A stretch of 64,000 nucleotides of DNA from Archegozetes longisetosus (GCA_018873245.2 JAEMBT020000002.1:8096001-8160000); one strand, 5' to 3'. Shown: positions 1 through 13,410, counted from the stretch's first letter. A program made the numbers and translations. The notes: generated by a model from the sequence alone, not told the origin.

Positions 1-1907
1 GAGGCATTTGCAGGTGCTTTGGGAAAGCAATAGTTTCTGAACTTAAATATTCAAACCACCCATCCCTGCTTTGATTTCAGGAAACGAGTGTTATAGCAGA
101 TGATAACTAAATAATAGTACAATTATTGGTTAGCGCTGTTATTCTTAAATTAGTTCAACCGATTTTTTGATATAACGGCCAAATTCGTTGGATAGCAAAA
201 TGGTTTAATGGACATCTTGTGAGTTAATAGCAACTCAAGTTATGTTAGATGAAGCGTACATGAGAATTAAAAGGTTCCCACGAATTCGGACCGACTGCTA
301 GCTTCAAAGTGCTGTGTAGCTCATTAAAACTTATATTTTTAAAGGATCTGAATGCCGGAAAGATGGCAATCCTATTAGTAAACGACTCATCGATCCATGA
401 AATTTTCAACAGAATTTCGATTGTATTGAACTTATAGATTAATGATATAATAGAGAAAATAGGTACAAATAATTAAATAAGATTTGCATATATGATAGGT
501 TGGGCCGAGTAGGACTAGATTAGGTCTTCATAGGGTTAAGTTATTTACAGTTAGCTTACCTTGATTTCAATATAACAATAAGATGCACAATAACTGACTC
601 AACACTATCTCATGGCACTAACGAGTAAGTATTAATGACAGGCAGAAATCTTTATCTTCACTTTATTAAGCAATCATAAACTCTTTTCTCCCATAAAATA
701 GTTATGAAACTAAAGCCACTTATTTTTTTGCTCCGTAACTCTTCAAATAGCGATAGTGACAATCACTGTAATAATAATTAGCAGCTTTTGATTCGCAGTC
801 ATTTGAAGCAACATTAGAGGTAATACAGAAATCACTTTTTGCAAGTTGTCTCTTTAGTTGTCTTTTTAGTCGTCTTTTTAGATAAGATGAAAGTATTTGG
901 AGGTAATTTCTCAAAGTATAATTCAATCAATGCGGGAAAGCACAGACACATGAGTTGAGTTAAAAAGCGAGCGCATCCCTGTTCCAAAAAGACTATGTTT
1001 TCTCTTTTCTGCAGTAGACAACTGTATGGAGAACTGTATAGAGAACTGTAAGAACTGTAAGGCCGGTAAGAACTGAACACCTTTCTGGTGAAGCGGCACT
1101 GAATCGGTGCTTGATATGAAGATCGAGGTCAGAAAAGGCAGTTTAGAGTCGCGGGGGAGAGGATATGAGATGCTTATGCATCAAGAGGAGGAGGGATCTA
1201 CTAATAACTCAGAAGAGGTACCAGAGGAGGAAAAGCTATACCACAACGGTTTCTTTTGCATGAAATCATGAAAAATCAATTCACCTGTGCATACAGGTTG
1301 TCAATCCCATTATTTGGCATTACATGCACATCAGATACATATAAACCACCAAAACCTTATCCAAGACTCGCTTTCAACTAGGATTTCATTTTTGTCCGCA
1401 TGACTTCTCGAGAGATGAATTTTAGCGATAAGATTAGATTTAGTTTAAACATTATATTCATAGTGCATGCAATTAAGAAGAAAACATTGGAAGAGATGAA
1501 ATCTAAAGTTTTTTTCTATTAACCTAGACCTACATAAAGACATTTAAAGATACTTTTATTAAAATGGTATCTAAATTTTACTCCTCATTCTTTCCTATTA
1601 AAACCAACTGAAAATTATTTATTGTCACAATTGTCGGCCGAAGGAAACATTTATTTTGAATAAACACTAATTAATAGAGATTGTTAAGACATTGTTAGTC
1701 CGACCTCGTGTCACGCACTCATCACCGTTTCCGTAGTTAACCGTTAGCTTTAAACCTCAATCATAATCAAATTAGTTTTGAACGTTTGCGTGATTTCGAT
1801 TTGTTCATAAGAAAAACTTGACTTAATAATAGCTGAGATTGTTTTTTTTTATAAATTTAATCTTTATTATAATACTCATAGAAAGTGAAACAATCTATGA
1901 AGCAGTA
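1..1907. other. intergenic, no gene recognised
   Basis: AT-rich DNA with no conserved protein or RNA gene that I recognise. The two overlapping minus-strand reading frames at 720-1080 are short and low in complexity, with repeated Lys/Arg or Ser/Tyr, and look like chance. Only the stretch 1085-1271 stands out, being richer in G and purines; it is listed separately. Confidence 0.5.
1116..1271 (+). other. short Glu-rich open frame in a GC-elevated patch
   Basis: From ATG at 1116 to TGA at 1269-1271 there is a 51-codon open frame. The product is basic at its start (MKIEVRKG) and rich in Glu in the middle (HQEEEG, EEVPEEEK). The DNA here has visibly higher G content and a purine bias compared with its surroundings. 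I recognise no domain. It could be one exon of a gene otherwise not visible, a fragment of an old mobile element, or chance. No partner exon or homologous copy was seen in this window. Confidence 0.15.
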
Positions 1908-2081
1908 AAGTAATACCTCGATTGAGTCAATCGTTGCAGATCAATAATTAACATTGACTGTAACGAGGTTTCACTGTAAACAGCTTATTTAGCACTAGTT
2001 CATGTGTGTCGGCAACAGGCCGATGCTTTCACTATAACGAGGATACACTATAGGCTGGTTCACTATATCGAGGTATTATTG
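1908..2081. mobile_element. pogo/Tigger-like MITE, copy 1 (174 bp)
   Basis: A 174-bp non-coding element with imperfect terminal inverted repeats. The left end reads AGTAATACCTCGA and the right end TATCGAGGTATTATTG, flanked on both sides by TA (1906-1907 and 2082-2083), the target duplication of Tc1/mariner/pogo transposons. It is the same length as the copy at 5634-5807 and shares its ends and the internal CACTATA...GAGG words. There is no transposase frame, so it must have been moved in trans. The family name rests on the TA duplication and the TACCTCGATAT-type end. Confidence 0.75.
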
Positions 2082-2499
2082 TACAAAATAAAAACTTGAT
2101 TCTAAGCTATGGTCTTATTGTTTTATGTAAAAACAAATGATTTTTATGACAAAATAAGCTTAAGTAATAGTTGAGAAGGACTTAGCAAACGAGTCAGTTT
2201 AGACATATATAGATTTGAAAACGTTTATAAGTAATTAAATTGCAGGTAAAATTGACGCACATTTGTTGTTTGCATTCTAATGTTATTCACACTTTGTTAT
2301 TCAATGAACTCCATTAGAACTGACATTTCGCCTCAAACTAATTCCTTAAGAACCTGTAATATACAATGCATTAAATAATAAGTTATGTTATATTGGACTT
2401 AAGCAAAGCAAGAGTATATGACTTAAGAGTATATACTCATAGCTAAGTGCAACAGTCTTATAAGAGGCCACTATCCTTTTGGGATTCAATGTTGATTTG

Positions 2500-2695
2500 T
2501 TTTATTTTTGGCGAGCGAACAGTTCTGACGAGCAGTTCTCGCGAGCAGTTCTTGTTTGTATAATATATGAGACAATTGTCAATATTTCGTTATCCCATTC
2601 CTGTTCTGTCGCTTCCTTTATGGTTTTGCCGCTAAAATAAAGCCAAGTTTAATAAACGCCTGCTGTTTGCACTAAAAAAGGTGTGAGCTTTTATT
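2500..2695 (+). mobile_element. possible solo LTR fossil (weak)
   Basis: The stretch combines a TATA-like word (TATAATATAT, about 2560), two closely spaced AATAAA-type signals (about 2635 and 2649) and an end in TGTTTGCA, the order expected in an LTR of a retrotransposon. No internal protein-coding part and no second copy were seen, and the 5' edge is uncertain. If it is an LTR, it is an old solo remnant. It could equally be unrelated sequence. Confidence 0.15.
2508..2552. repeat. short tandem repeat, ~13 bp x 3
   Basis: Three imperfect copies of a unit like GCGAGCAGTTCT follow one another. It lies inside the possible LTR-like stretch. Confidence 0.6.
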
Positions 2696-2978
2696 ATTTA
2701 TATAAAGAGGGTTTCGGGATCACACTTAAGACCTGCTGATGCTGTTTCGGATCATCAAATACTTCGGTTAGGGTTGTGTAATATAGGGATCATGAAACTT
2801 TGCCATCTTAACTGTGCGCCAAAGATCAAATAAACGCCCAAACAAGATCTGTTGTTTTACTAAACTTCGAGCATATAATGCAAAATTTGCACCAACAGGT
2901 GAACGCCTCTTCGACCTACCGCATTGTTTTATTCTAACATCTCCAGACTATTTTAAATGCCTAACAAATCTCAATATA

Positions 2979-3047
2979 AGTTATATATGTATTTCATACA
3001 TAGTTATATACGCATTTCATATATAGCTATATATGCATTACATATAT
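2979..3047. repeat. 23-bp tandem repeat x 3
   Basis: Three adjacent 23-bp copies at 2979-3001, 3002-3024 and 3025-3047 share the pattern AGTTATATATGTATTTCATA with a few substitutions each. The unit is AT-rich and nearly palindromic. Confidence 0.8.
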
Positions 3048-3602
3048 GTATGATCTAAATATCGGCATCAACTTGACATGTGATTATCATCTCTAGTGAC
3101 TTATGTTGGTATTACCATCACTGGCATTATAGGCATCATAGGCATCATAGCCATGATTGGCCTGATGCTAAACAACTTTCCTTTAGTGGTAGACTGTCAT
3201 TGATAGTGGCGTGATGTGATGCCAATTACTTACATCAAACTATTTGTATTGCACTGTCAGTTAACTTATAATTTGCCTATTCTTACATAACAGACATGAA
3301 GTAATGCTAATATTGCACACAAAGTTTTCAGAATAGTTAATCATTCAAATTGAAGCTTCTGGAGAACATTTCATATAGAAATATGATTAGAGGTATGAAT
3401 AAAAGTTCAATATAAGAAATAGTTAAAATCCTTAATTTTTATGCTCTCAATCAAACATCAGTTCCTAAAAAACAATAGAAGCGGAACAGAATTAGTTTGC
3501 TTTGGTTTCTATTCCATAATATAGTATAGGATATTGTAAGAGAAATATGTAAGCAATTACAGCAACAAAAATTCAGATACGTGTCAGGGAATAAGGGCAG
3601 TG

Positions 3603-3607
<5 letters not shown>

Positions 3608-3637
<30 letters not shown>
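3608..3637. repeat. TC microsatellite
   Basis: About 15 uninterrupted TC units, followed by a pyrimidine-rich tail to about 3685. Confidence 0.95.
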
Positions 3638-3642
<5 letters not shown>

Positions 3643-5633
3643 CTTTGTTTCTCTTTTCTCTCCTCTACTCTTCTCCTCTTTCGATGACTTGTTCAAAATG
3701 TTTTCTTTGGGAAAAATATCTAAGCTCTAAAACAAAGACCACTCGACTGTGTACACAGCGTGAAGTCCGATCTGAAGTGGTTGCTTCACGGCTGGAAATG
3801 TCTGACTATTGTTGGAAACGCCCTATCAACAGAATACCATTGATCTAAAGGTGACGAACAACAACAGATTCAGGTCCATATCTTAGGCTTTGTTTGATTC
3901 TAGATCTTGGTATGAATTAGGTATCGATTTGACGTTTCATTTAGTATTCATTTATGCGTTGCTTCAAATTTCAAACCCATATAATTGCGTGAAATTGCAA
4001 ACCATATAAATTAGAACTAAATTATTTTCTATCAGTCTTTCAAAAAAATAAAACAGATTCTGACGAGTATAATGAAGTTGTCTAAATTTTGATACCTCTA
4101 TAACTTCTAACCTGCGCTCTATGCCATCCAATTAGCATTAATAAACAATCTGCTTCTAATCTGATCCTTTACCGAATCACAGCAAACAATTGAACGCAAA
4201 CTCACTTAAAACTTAGTAAACCTCAAACCGAGCTATAGAACATCTCAAGACCCTTCTCTTTCCACTGTTTATTACTATATTTTGTCGGTTTTTCTTCTCA
4301 AAAACCTTTTTATTGTTTTCTTGACTCGAAGTCTGAGTTAAATAAGATTTTTGGTGTTCTGGTTTAAAAATTGTTAGAGAAATAGTTACTGGAAATTAAT
4401 TCGAGAAAAATAGAAAGAAGACATAGATCCTATACACAAAAGCACACATTTGTCGTATTTGATTAATGATTTAGTGAGAATTTCCAAAGAATAGTCAATA
4501 TCCATCATTCATCTTATATGAAAATTCTTTTCAGTTCTTCAACCATTTGATTTCATAAGAAAATGGATATTCAATTGACACACTTTCGAGTGGCTCTTAA
4601 TTAATTCTATAGTCACTTCAAATAACTATTTATGATGCTCTTTTATGAGACCTTTTAGGAGTCATATTTTTGGAGTCATATTTTCATAACTCTATGTTTA
4701 TATTCAAATTAAGTTCCAATTACATTTTGTACGATTTCTGCCAATCTCATTTCCTTCCTCTTATTCTTCAATAGTTTATTCTTTCAATAAATTCAAAAAC
4801 ATAGATCTTTTTTCAAACTGTTGTTCCCTTTGATTACCTCAAAAGTTATTTCACACAGAGTACTAATATATTAATCTGACGGAATAATAATAAAAACTAC
4901 CGAAATCTATTTAAAATTTTAAAATGGTATTTACCCGAAATTAGTGAAAGTCTGTCAAATTTTAGCCAACAGGAAACATTGGATTCGTTTGAATAAATAG
5001 TAAATGTTTAGAAGATACTTAAACAGAGGAATGCAAATTTTTAAGGATAAGAATGCATGTGTTTTCTAAACAGATGAAAAGTCAATATCTTCTTGAAATA
5101 AACTTTACATAACTCAATAGTATTTAGCTTAGATTGAATTTCGGATTATAATTGAAATGATCTGATTTAAAATAGTCGAAATTATTTAAATTTACTGCAC
5201 TATTAGCTTAGGGTTTAATTGAAGCTATATAATGGGCTATATAACAATAATGAAACAATTTACTTTTCATAAGAGCATACTAACGATCTTTAATATAGAT
5301 TGATCCAGGATTAAAACATTGGTGAGTTAGATTTCTTACTACCTCTTATTAAAATACAATAAGTTATCCTATTTTCTAAGTTGAACTGCAATCCTAATTA
5401 AGAGGTCTCGCGTGAGGCACAAGCAGTTTAAGGCCCTAAATTGCAGTATAAATTATGTATTACATAATTATATTATATAAATATTAGCCAACAGTAGTGC
5501 AGTCTCTCATATCAGTTATATCTACAGTTGAATCTTCATCTTGAAGTTTATCAAAATTGTTTTAAATTATAATGTTTATTATAGTAAGAACTATATTATG
5601 CTTATGTTAGTATTGAGTTTCATCTTCTTAATA

Positions 5634-5807
5634 CAGTAATACCTCGATATAGGGAATCGCTGAAGGCTGATAATTCACATTGACTATAGTGCGATTTTAC
5701 TATAAAGAAGTAATTGTTAGTCGAGTAGTATGTCTTGTGACCGAATAATTGTGTCCACTGTATGGAGGACTCACTATAAAGAGGTTTACTATATCGAGGT
5801 ATCAGTG
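5634..5807. mobile_element. pogo/Tigger-like MITE, copy 2 (174 bp)
   Basis: A 174-bp non-coding element. The left end is CAGTAATACCTCGATAT and the right end ATATCGAGGTATCAGTG, an almost perfect inverted pair of about 17 bp. TA flanks it at 5632-5633 and 5808-5809. The termini are closer to perfect than in the copy at 1908-2081, so this copy is probably nearer the ancestral form. A short minus-strand frame crossing it (5620-5817) is not a gene. Confidence 0.8.
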
Positions 5808-5809
5808 TA

Positions 5810-7544
5810 ATAGGCATTGTTCAATTGATTCTGACAAGTTATGCCAGATTTAAAAATAGCTTTGGTATTATATTTAAATGCCTCAAATCAAGACAAGTTC
5901 AATTTGTTGATCAATGCATCCTAACAGGTAATCCTCGTTCCCACGCTCTCCAGAGCAGAGCTCGCCATTCGGTAAAGTTCTTGTTGATGAGGTGGAGCAT
6001 TTAATTCATTCACCTACACCAACAAAACAGTACTGTATTGAATCCATTTTCTAAGTGAGAAAAGGTCCCTTCACACTAATTTACATTGTTATTCACTAAA
6101 TTAGTGTTAGTCAGCATTAACCTAATCGAGTGCAGATTATGTTAGCTTTTATGTAAACTCTCTTCTTTCTTCTTCTCCTTTTCTATAATTCAAAATAGAC
6201 ATATTGGACAACACCTAACAAACAACAAATACCACTAAACTCATAAACAATCCATTAATCTCTTCCGGGATTTTAGAGCGTGTTCTCACATTACTTGTGA
6301 TTCATTAACGAATTAGACAGACGATTGACACTGGCTTCGATCCGTATTTGTTAGTCGACATCTAATCCAGACAGTTTTATTGTAAAATTATGTTTAATAA
6401 TAACAAACATTTATACGATTAAACTAAGTAAAATCATAAAAAAAGATTAGAAGTGAAAAGAGCATTTTAAATGAACTGTGTGATGACTATTTAGCCAGTA
6501 TTAAAGTGAACTATGTTTATAGGTATTACTTGAGTTGATGTGCAATAACAATGCTTCAACAAACTTTACTAAACTTTAAACGTGAACACGATTTGCAACA
6601 AATGCTGACTGCTCTCTAGACCAAATTCCACAATTTACGCATCACTTTGACAATTGCTCTACTATTGCTCTACTATTTCCAAACTGAGTCAGTCTAAGAA
6701 TTTGCATCTAATTTGAGACAATTTTCATAAAATAATTGAGTAAATCTATAATGATTCAGTTAAAAAAAATTGACGAATATACTATTTCAAGAACTTTAAG
6801 CAAAATATATCTTCTAAATAAGTGTCTGTTCTTTTGCTTTTCTCTACGTCTAAATAAGTTGAAGCGTAAGACAAGAACAAAAATCAAATTACCAAATAGG
6901 CTATAAGTTATACCTTAAACTAAATGTGTTTTCTCTTAACTTTTTTTTTAACAAAGTTTAATTTATTTTAATTCATTAGATATTAAATTGTAAATTATTT
7001 AGTCTAAGACTTCGCTTAAAATATTTTCAACACAAAACTTGTACAATGATTGTTTATCTTGAAGTTTTCTGAAAAGGTTTATCACTAATAGTGTGATTGA
7101 TTGGAATGGAGAGCAAAACAGTATCATTGATTTTATTTTAATTTGACTTACCTCGCAAACAGTATACCATGAACCGAAGATTAAAAACAAAGTGGATCGA
7201 TAAATGAAAGCTTTCCTAAATTGAAAAGTTCAAAAAGTTGACGTCTGCTACAAAACTCTAATCGGTTCTCTTATCAATTTGAACTTTTTGTAAATAAGTT
7301 ATAATTTTTGAATGTTTCAACTGATTTCATCGTGTCTTTAAGTTTTCTTTGTTATTTAGTAAAAATCATAATTGATATAAAAAAATGTCAGTTTTAGCTT
7401 CTAAGCAGCTCCTAATCTGATGAAATATATAGAGCCTAAAGCAATTTTGATACTCAAAAGATAAAGTGAAATACATAGAATTGCAGTCTAGAAATTTTTG
7501 AAATAAGACAAACCAAGAGAAATCTAAGCATAAACATCAACAAC

Positions 7545-7587
<43 letters not shown>

Positions 7588-10522
7588 AGTGGTAGTTTAA
7601 ACCCGAAAAGTTCTAAATAAGAAATTTTATCTGAAGCAAATATTTTTACTTTCGAAGAAGTAGTCTAGACTGAATTTTTCAACTGACAATCTTCACCTGT
7701 TACTAACGGTATCTTTGAATTTGATCGTTTCATTATTTTCTACCCAATTGCAAGCAGAAACCAAGTTATTGGTTAGCTTAATGTCAGTCTTTTATAGATC
7801 TAAATGCGTGCTGAGAACAAAATCAGATCATACTCTAGTCAAAGAATATAATGTCCTGCTGCGAAAAAGATCTTCTTTTATTCATGCGATTGTGATACCA
7901 ACAGAAAATAAATTTCATAAGTTTAACTCAGGATTTAAAAGTTAAATTTTTTTTAAATCCTTAATCACTTAATTATAATGCATAATATTATAATTTGAGA
8001 ATGTTCTACATTACTCGCATTAATTTCAACATTTTCTGCATTTATTAAACATTGTCTTGACTTCGGATAAACTCTTGCCAATAAACTTAAGTCAATCATC
8101 AAATTCTTGTACCATTTTGATGTCAGAATCTAAAGAGCAACTCCTCTTCTGTTAATAAAACTATTTTGATTCGTGAATATTAAATTAATTCATTTTTATT
8201 CGTAGATTTTATTCGTTGTCTAACGTCGTTAGCATAACGTTGAATTAACCCTAAATACTCACCTATTCATGAGTATTTGATTGAAATTGCATTAGCAAAA
8301 TGTATTCCGAACGATTTTCTGCATAAAAAGTTCGATCATGTGTTCAAATTTTCAACTTTCTAATCCAGTTATCACGAGTAGAATATTGAAGACTTCAACT
8401 CACTCAGAATGGGCTTAGGCTCAGTTGGTTTTATGTTGGGTTACGTCATTTATATAAAACAGCAATCCCACTACCATTAGAAATGTAGTTTCTCATTAAT
8501 GAGCAAAAGTTTCGATCGAAATTTCAGAGATCACTCCCATATTAGGAAATGTATGGGAAAAAACTGAACAAAATACTTATTTGAATTTCTAAACTATAGT
8601 AAAAGTCATAAAATTAAAGAATAAATACATCAAAACTATATTAGGTTCACGACATGACCACTCATTACGAAATTAAATATACTTAAAGATAATAATGGTT
8701 TATATATAGATGTTTACTGAAAGGGGTCTTTTGCGATGAGATAGTTATGTGACCTTCGGGGGGGTTGGCTCGAACATGAACAAGACACTCTGTCTCCTTA
8801 AGGGCTTCACATTTTTTGTGCTACACATCTTCGTAAATATTCTATACCCGTATGGTTTCTCTTGAAGACCACCAGAAAACATGTTTCTGAAATGATTAGA
8901 TTTGATATGAAAAAATGGTGCACTACCAGAGGCTCGTTCGAATTAGTATACCTGCAACGTGAACGATCAGATCTGTTTGTCTTATGTTTTTGGCATGACG
9001 AACAGCATAACCCCACTTGTCAGAATTAGATGATATATTCGCTAACTTTTAATCCTAATAATATATTCTTTTTCTGTTCAAATCATAAGCTCTCCGTTGA
9101 TGCGGTTTGTCTGGTTTTGTTTCGTCAGTAAAGCATAAGCAATATTTGTCTGATCGCGGTCTTCTCTGTTTAGACCATTTCATATCGGATTATACATAAT
9201 ATTATCCAAACTCTAACAATTTTCTTAGAATTTATTCTAAAATAGTTATCTATTTATTTTACGTGAGAAAGACATTCATTATCTACATTTACCATCTTTT
9301 TCGGAAATTGAATCTGCATTTTTTCAGAGTAAGTTTTCAGGCTTGCAAAAATACTCTTCATAGCTAAAGCCACAAAGTGAACTAATTTTCAATTACCACT
9401 ATTTATTAAGAAGCAATTGTGTAAAATATTAGGTCAAAATCATTATCATTAATCTGAATCTACAGCTTATTTGGTTGAGAAAATTGTTCGATAGTGCGCA
9501 CAAAACTTTGACATTTCATTAATAAAATAAATTATTTAATAATGAGTTTTTCAATAAATCAAAATAAAAAGACGTTATTTTGTAAAAAAATATTTAGTGA
9601 GCGAAACAATTTTCAATTTGAAAGAACTAAGTTATTATTTGAAAACCAGTTTAGTTTGGTTTAGATTTATCAATATTTATGATTTCATTTATTAATATTT
9701 TGATACTATTTGAAGTGTCAGTTTAATGAATGCTCAATTATTCCTACAAAATTCAAATTGAATTCGTGGTAAAAACTAAATTCCGATATAAGACTGAAGT
9801 TTTAAAAATAATCATTAAAGCTTGTCATTCATGACAGAGTTATAATTGAAAAAGTTTAGATTAGTTACATCTTAACATAATTCCATATTTAAACATTTCT
9901 CATGCATCTAAACAAAGGCTTAAAACAATTAAACTTTCAATTTTTCCTAACATTTTCACTATAACAGAATCATTTTTGACAAAACTGCTCATCAAAATGT
10001 AGTTTTCAATTGAGATATAGTTGATTAATAATTGTTATGATGGTAATCTAGCTAAAATTGAGTTTCATATGCTAACATGATTGAGTTGAATGTTGATTTT
10101 GCAACATTTTTGACATTTAGGTTGATGTAAACGCAATAATCTATTGAATAATTTTTCTCATCTTTTTAATATAAATCATGTTTTATAATATAAATAAAAT
10201 TACTAAAAACTAGATTACTCGGTGTAATGAATCTGAGGAAAGACAGCTTACATTGGTTATTTATTTGAAACTAAGATCATTAAAATATGTTTTGGTTAGA
10301 AAGTTTACTTTTCATTTCATTTGAATCGTACTCAATATTATACAGGAATCAAATGTCATTAAATCTAAATTTTTAGTCAGACTATTAGTACAACGAACCA
10401 CAAACTCATATATTATTCTTTCTTATTATATTTACACTTAATATTTATTTATAAATGGACTTATTTGAAAGTATCCTAAATTCAGTAGAGTCATAGTATT
10501 AGTTTAACAAATGGTTGAGTTA
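5810..10522. other. intergenic, no gene recognised
   Basis: AT-rich spacer. The open frames here (6999-7190, 7715-7945, 8807-9016) are under 80 codons and resemble no family I know. An AG microsatellite at 7549-7586 is listed separately. A run of seven G at about 8759 is the only striking GC feature. Confidence 0.5.
7549..7586. repeat. AG microsatellite (19 units)
   Basis: Nineteen uninterrupted AG units. Confidence 0.95.
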
Positions 10523-10580
10523 GTTCTACAAAGTGTTATCTCTAACAGAAATAGCATTAGAGATAGGACTTTACAGGACT
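10523..10580 (-). repeat. ~60-bp palindromic repeat, copy 1
   Basis: The arms read ACAAAGTGTTATCTCT and AGAGATAGGACTTTACAG, and a loop like AACAGAAATAGCATT separates them. It is a diverged copy of the family best seen at 18442-18504, in the opposite orientation to that copy and the same orientation as 16389-16449. Confidence 0.7.
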
Positions 10581-13252
10581 GAGCCAATAGAGCCAAATAG
10601 AAGAGCATATGAATAGGGAGGAAATGCTAGTGTTTCATTGTATAAATCTATGAGAGATGATGACTTTCAGATGATAGAGCTCAGTCTGGCATGACCCAAG
10701 TGTTGATTGGTCATACTTGGGCGGTCACCTTTGACATTGGTAGGTAGATGTGAGAAGTTGCAGATTTAAGAGAAGGTTTGTTAGTAAAGTAGATAATTGT
10801 CTTAATCAATATGCGCTGACCGTTGCACTGCACTTGATGTTTGACTTGCCTTGAATTTGAACAAAGCTTGTTATCCTTTGCTTCCTCTCAGGTCTCTGTG
10901 GTTATTAGCTATTTATTGCTCCTTGTCTTATATCATATGTGCCTAATTGTTTTGGGCGTAGGATTGCATTTTTGAATGTATATCATCAGTCAAGGGTGGA
11001 TTTGAAACTGATGTTAGGAAATGCGATAAGAAGACAATGGAGTGAATGCAAGGCAAAATTGTAACATTACTGCCCATTCAGACACAGACCATAGAGTGGG
11101 GAGAGTGGCGCAAATTACTTAAACATTTAACGTGACTTCCTTAGACAATCTACAACACTTGCAATCTATTTGAAGCTGAAAATAATTTGCTATTTCAATG
11201 TAAACTGTTTTCTTCAACTATGAATACAATGAATTTTAAGTGTCTGCAATGACAAACACGTCAGATGCCTTTGAACGCCAGATAATTATGAGCATAATAT
11301 TTATATAAAGCATTTTTTAACAATTTTATTACTTCGCGCATTCCTCTCTCAATCCAAATTAACTAAATTAAAGTCATATTAAATCAAGCCAGATTTAGTT
11401 GAATTATCAAATAAATCAATTTTAACTAAAGCTTAAGCCGAAAAACAAACAAAACTGCGCAAACATCAGCTTTTCATCTCAAGACGATTAAAGTACACGA
11501 ACTGTAAAATCTTTACAACATTCGTCATTCTTTACTTCAGAGGTGAAGTCTACCCGAACACTAAAAGGTATCCAAACTGTTTCCAAACGTTATCTCACAA
11601 TAGTTGAAAAGAAAAAAATAAGAGAGTATTGAAATTTGGAACTTTTTTCTGATTAGGTTAAATTAGTGTTGTAAAGTGCTATCTCTCAAGCTATTTAAGT
11701 CAATTCAAAATGATATTTAGTTTTTACAGTTCAACTCATTAGATTCAATGCTTTCATCATTGAACGGGTGATTCAAACTGATCGTTTTAATATATTATTC
11801 TATAAATCTTAACTTAAACTTGCTTTCTTAGTTAAATTGTAATCAAAATTTCTATTTGTTTAGTTCACTTGAAAGTTTGAGTGACATCTGCATACCAATT
11901 ATTTGGTATTAAGCGACTGAACCAAAGATGAAGATTATAAGCATTCATATTATATTACTTGTGGTTAATGAATTAGAAATGACAACACATTTGTACGAAT
12001 CGATCACTTTTATTGATGATTAACATAACTCGAAGCGAAATAAAACAAAAGAGTAGCAAAATATTGACACCTATAGTGTTGTTTGGTACGAAAAGTCCTT
12101 AACTCTTGATTTTAACTCTTCATTTACAGTGAACAATTGAGACAACATTATTATTGCGTCAACTATTCAAGACTCTTGCGACATTGTTTCAGTTTAGAAG
12201 TCATATAGTATTGAAGTGACGAATAAATTTGTGTGAATTCACAGCTAACTCGTTAGTGTTCATTATAGCGCTTAACATATTTATTGTTTTGATAGAGTCA
12301 AAGTGATCCATCAAACAGTTGATTGTGTTTGCGGTCTAATAACATTCAAATATACATAAAGCAAAAGTGAAGCGACAATAAGTCAGAAGATTATAACAAA
12401 TGATATAATGGAAGCCATAAGTAAACTCATTTCTATTGAATTTATTATTATTATAAGGTATTGATATCTATTGTTTCCGAAACAATGATTCGCACTATTA
12501 GTTACAAACTTAGAGGAAATTCTTTACTTAAATTTGGTTTCCTATTAATCACTATGAATGGCTTTAGATTTGTCAAAAGAATTTCTATCTTCAAATAACT
12601 TTAATTTATAGCTTGGTTCATTTACTTTGATTCATAAGAATGCAGTTTAAAGATGTTTTAAGTCCATCTTCCCGAGTCTATTCATGCAAAAACTAAACCA
12701 ACATTTATATTTTCTTCATTTCTATGTGAAAGTAAAAACTATAAAATAGTTTAATGTCATATTTTTCTTATGAAACACACAAAATGAAAAATAGCCCAAA
12801 ATAATAAGGATATTATATTTCATTTGAACAATGCGTTTCTTTAATATAAAAAACATTTCATTCAATGCTTTTATTGGATTATTTACCCAATTAAAGAAAG
12901 TTATTAAAATCAATTGAATAGAACTAGAAATAAGGGCAACGACTGATAACTTTCCGTTAATATCATATTCGCCCAACATTAAAGATAATAAATCGCAGCA
13001 AGACTAATAATGTTGATGAATTTGTCTGTTACAGTTATTCTCTATTTATCAAATATTATATATATTTCTCAATACATTTATACAACTTTATCATTCTTAT
13101 CACCAAATCTTTCAATTTTGCAATTTTATAAATAATTATCAATATTCTAATAGTTAGTCTTCACTCTAATAAAGGTGACAACCAAAACAGATTTAACCGT
13201 ATATACACTTAACAACTTAATGATCCCCGATGACAACAGAGAAAAGGAAGCT
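10581..13252. other. intergenic, no gene recognised
   Basis: The stretch 10,581-11,110 is noticeably less AT-rich than its surroundings and holds an imperfect inverted pair (CCCAAGTGTTGATTGGTCA near 10,697, then CATACTTGGG). It may be an old mobile-element fragment, but I cannot assign a family. The rest to 13,252 is AT-rich spacer. A minus-strand frame at 12722-12979 is hydrophobic by AT bias and not recognisable. Confidence 0.4.
11665..11685 (-). repeat. palindromic repeat, half copy
   Basis: AGTGTTGTAAAGTGCTATCTC matches only the left arm of the ~60-bp palindromic family as seen at 16389-16449. No right arm follows. Confidence 0.5.
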
Positions 13253-13410
13253 TCTATGTCAACCTGCTTGCGATGCGCATCAGTTCGCTGCCAAATTTGA
13301 CTTCTAATTCGCTTTGATTACTGTATTAAATATTCAACAAGTTAGTTAATATGTAAAGATATTATAGTCTGATAGAAAGCACGCCACCAGAAAGCATGAC
13401 TTCTGGTTGC
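13253..13410 (+). repeat. dispersed repeat R1, copy 1
   Basis: About 150 bp align with 58475-58630 on the same strand. Shared blocks are ATGTCAACC, TGCATCA / GCGCATCAG, TTGATTACTRTA, AATATTC and a terminal GTCTGATRGAAAGCAYGCCA. Identity is perhaps 65-70% by eye. It is non-coding. It is probably a small mobile element, because the second copy interrupts one of two duplicated units further right. No clear terminal repeats or target duplications were found. Confidence 0.65.

Larger units (their letters stand above)
2084..5633. other. intergenic, no gene recognised
   Basis: AT-rich spacer between the two pogo-like MITEs. It contains short tandem repeats at 2508-2552 and 2979-3047, a TC microsatellite and a possible LTR-like stretch, all listed separately. 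The stretch 3720-3870 is somewhat richer in GC, with a short plus-strand frame (3600-3848) that is mostly a translated microsatellite; I see no conserved domain. Confidence 0.5.

Noticed and set aside
3600-3848. 82-codon plus-strand frame beginning with Ser-Leu repeats
   Set aside because: The start is a translated TC microsatellite; the remainder shows nothing conserved.
8740-8800. tRNA or SINE-like words (GGTTGGCTCGAAC) near a G run
   Set aside because: No paired A box, acceptor stem or cloverleaf could be laid out around it.
10581-11110. Retrotransposon LTR in the less AT-rich stretch
   Set aside because: No direct repeat partner, no terminal TG...CA pair and no coding part could be supported; kept only as an unassigned stretch.
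12722-12979. 85-codon hydrophobic minus-strand frame
   Set aside because: Apparent membrane character comes from AT-rich codons (Ile, Phe, Leu, Asn). No conserved family and no splice partner.
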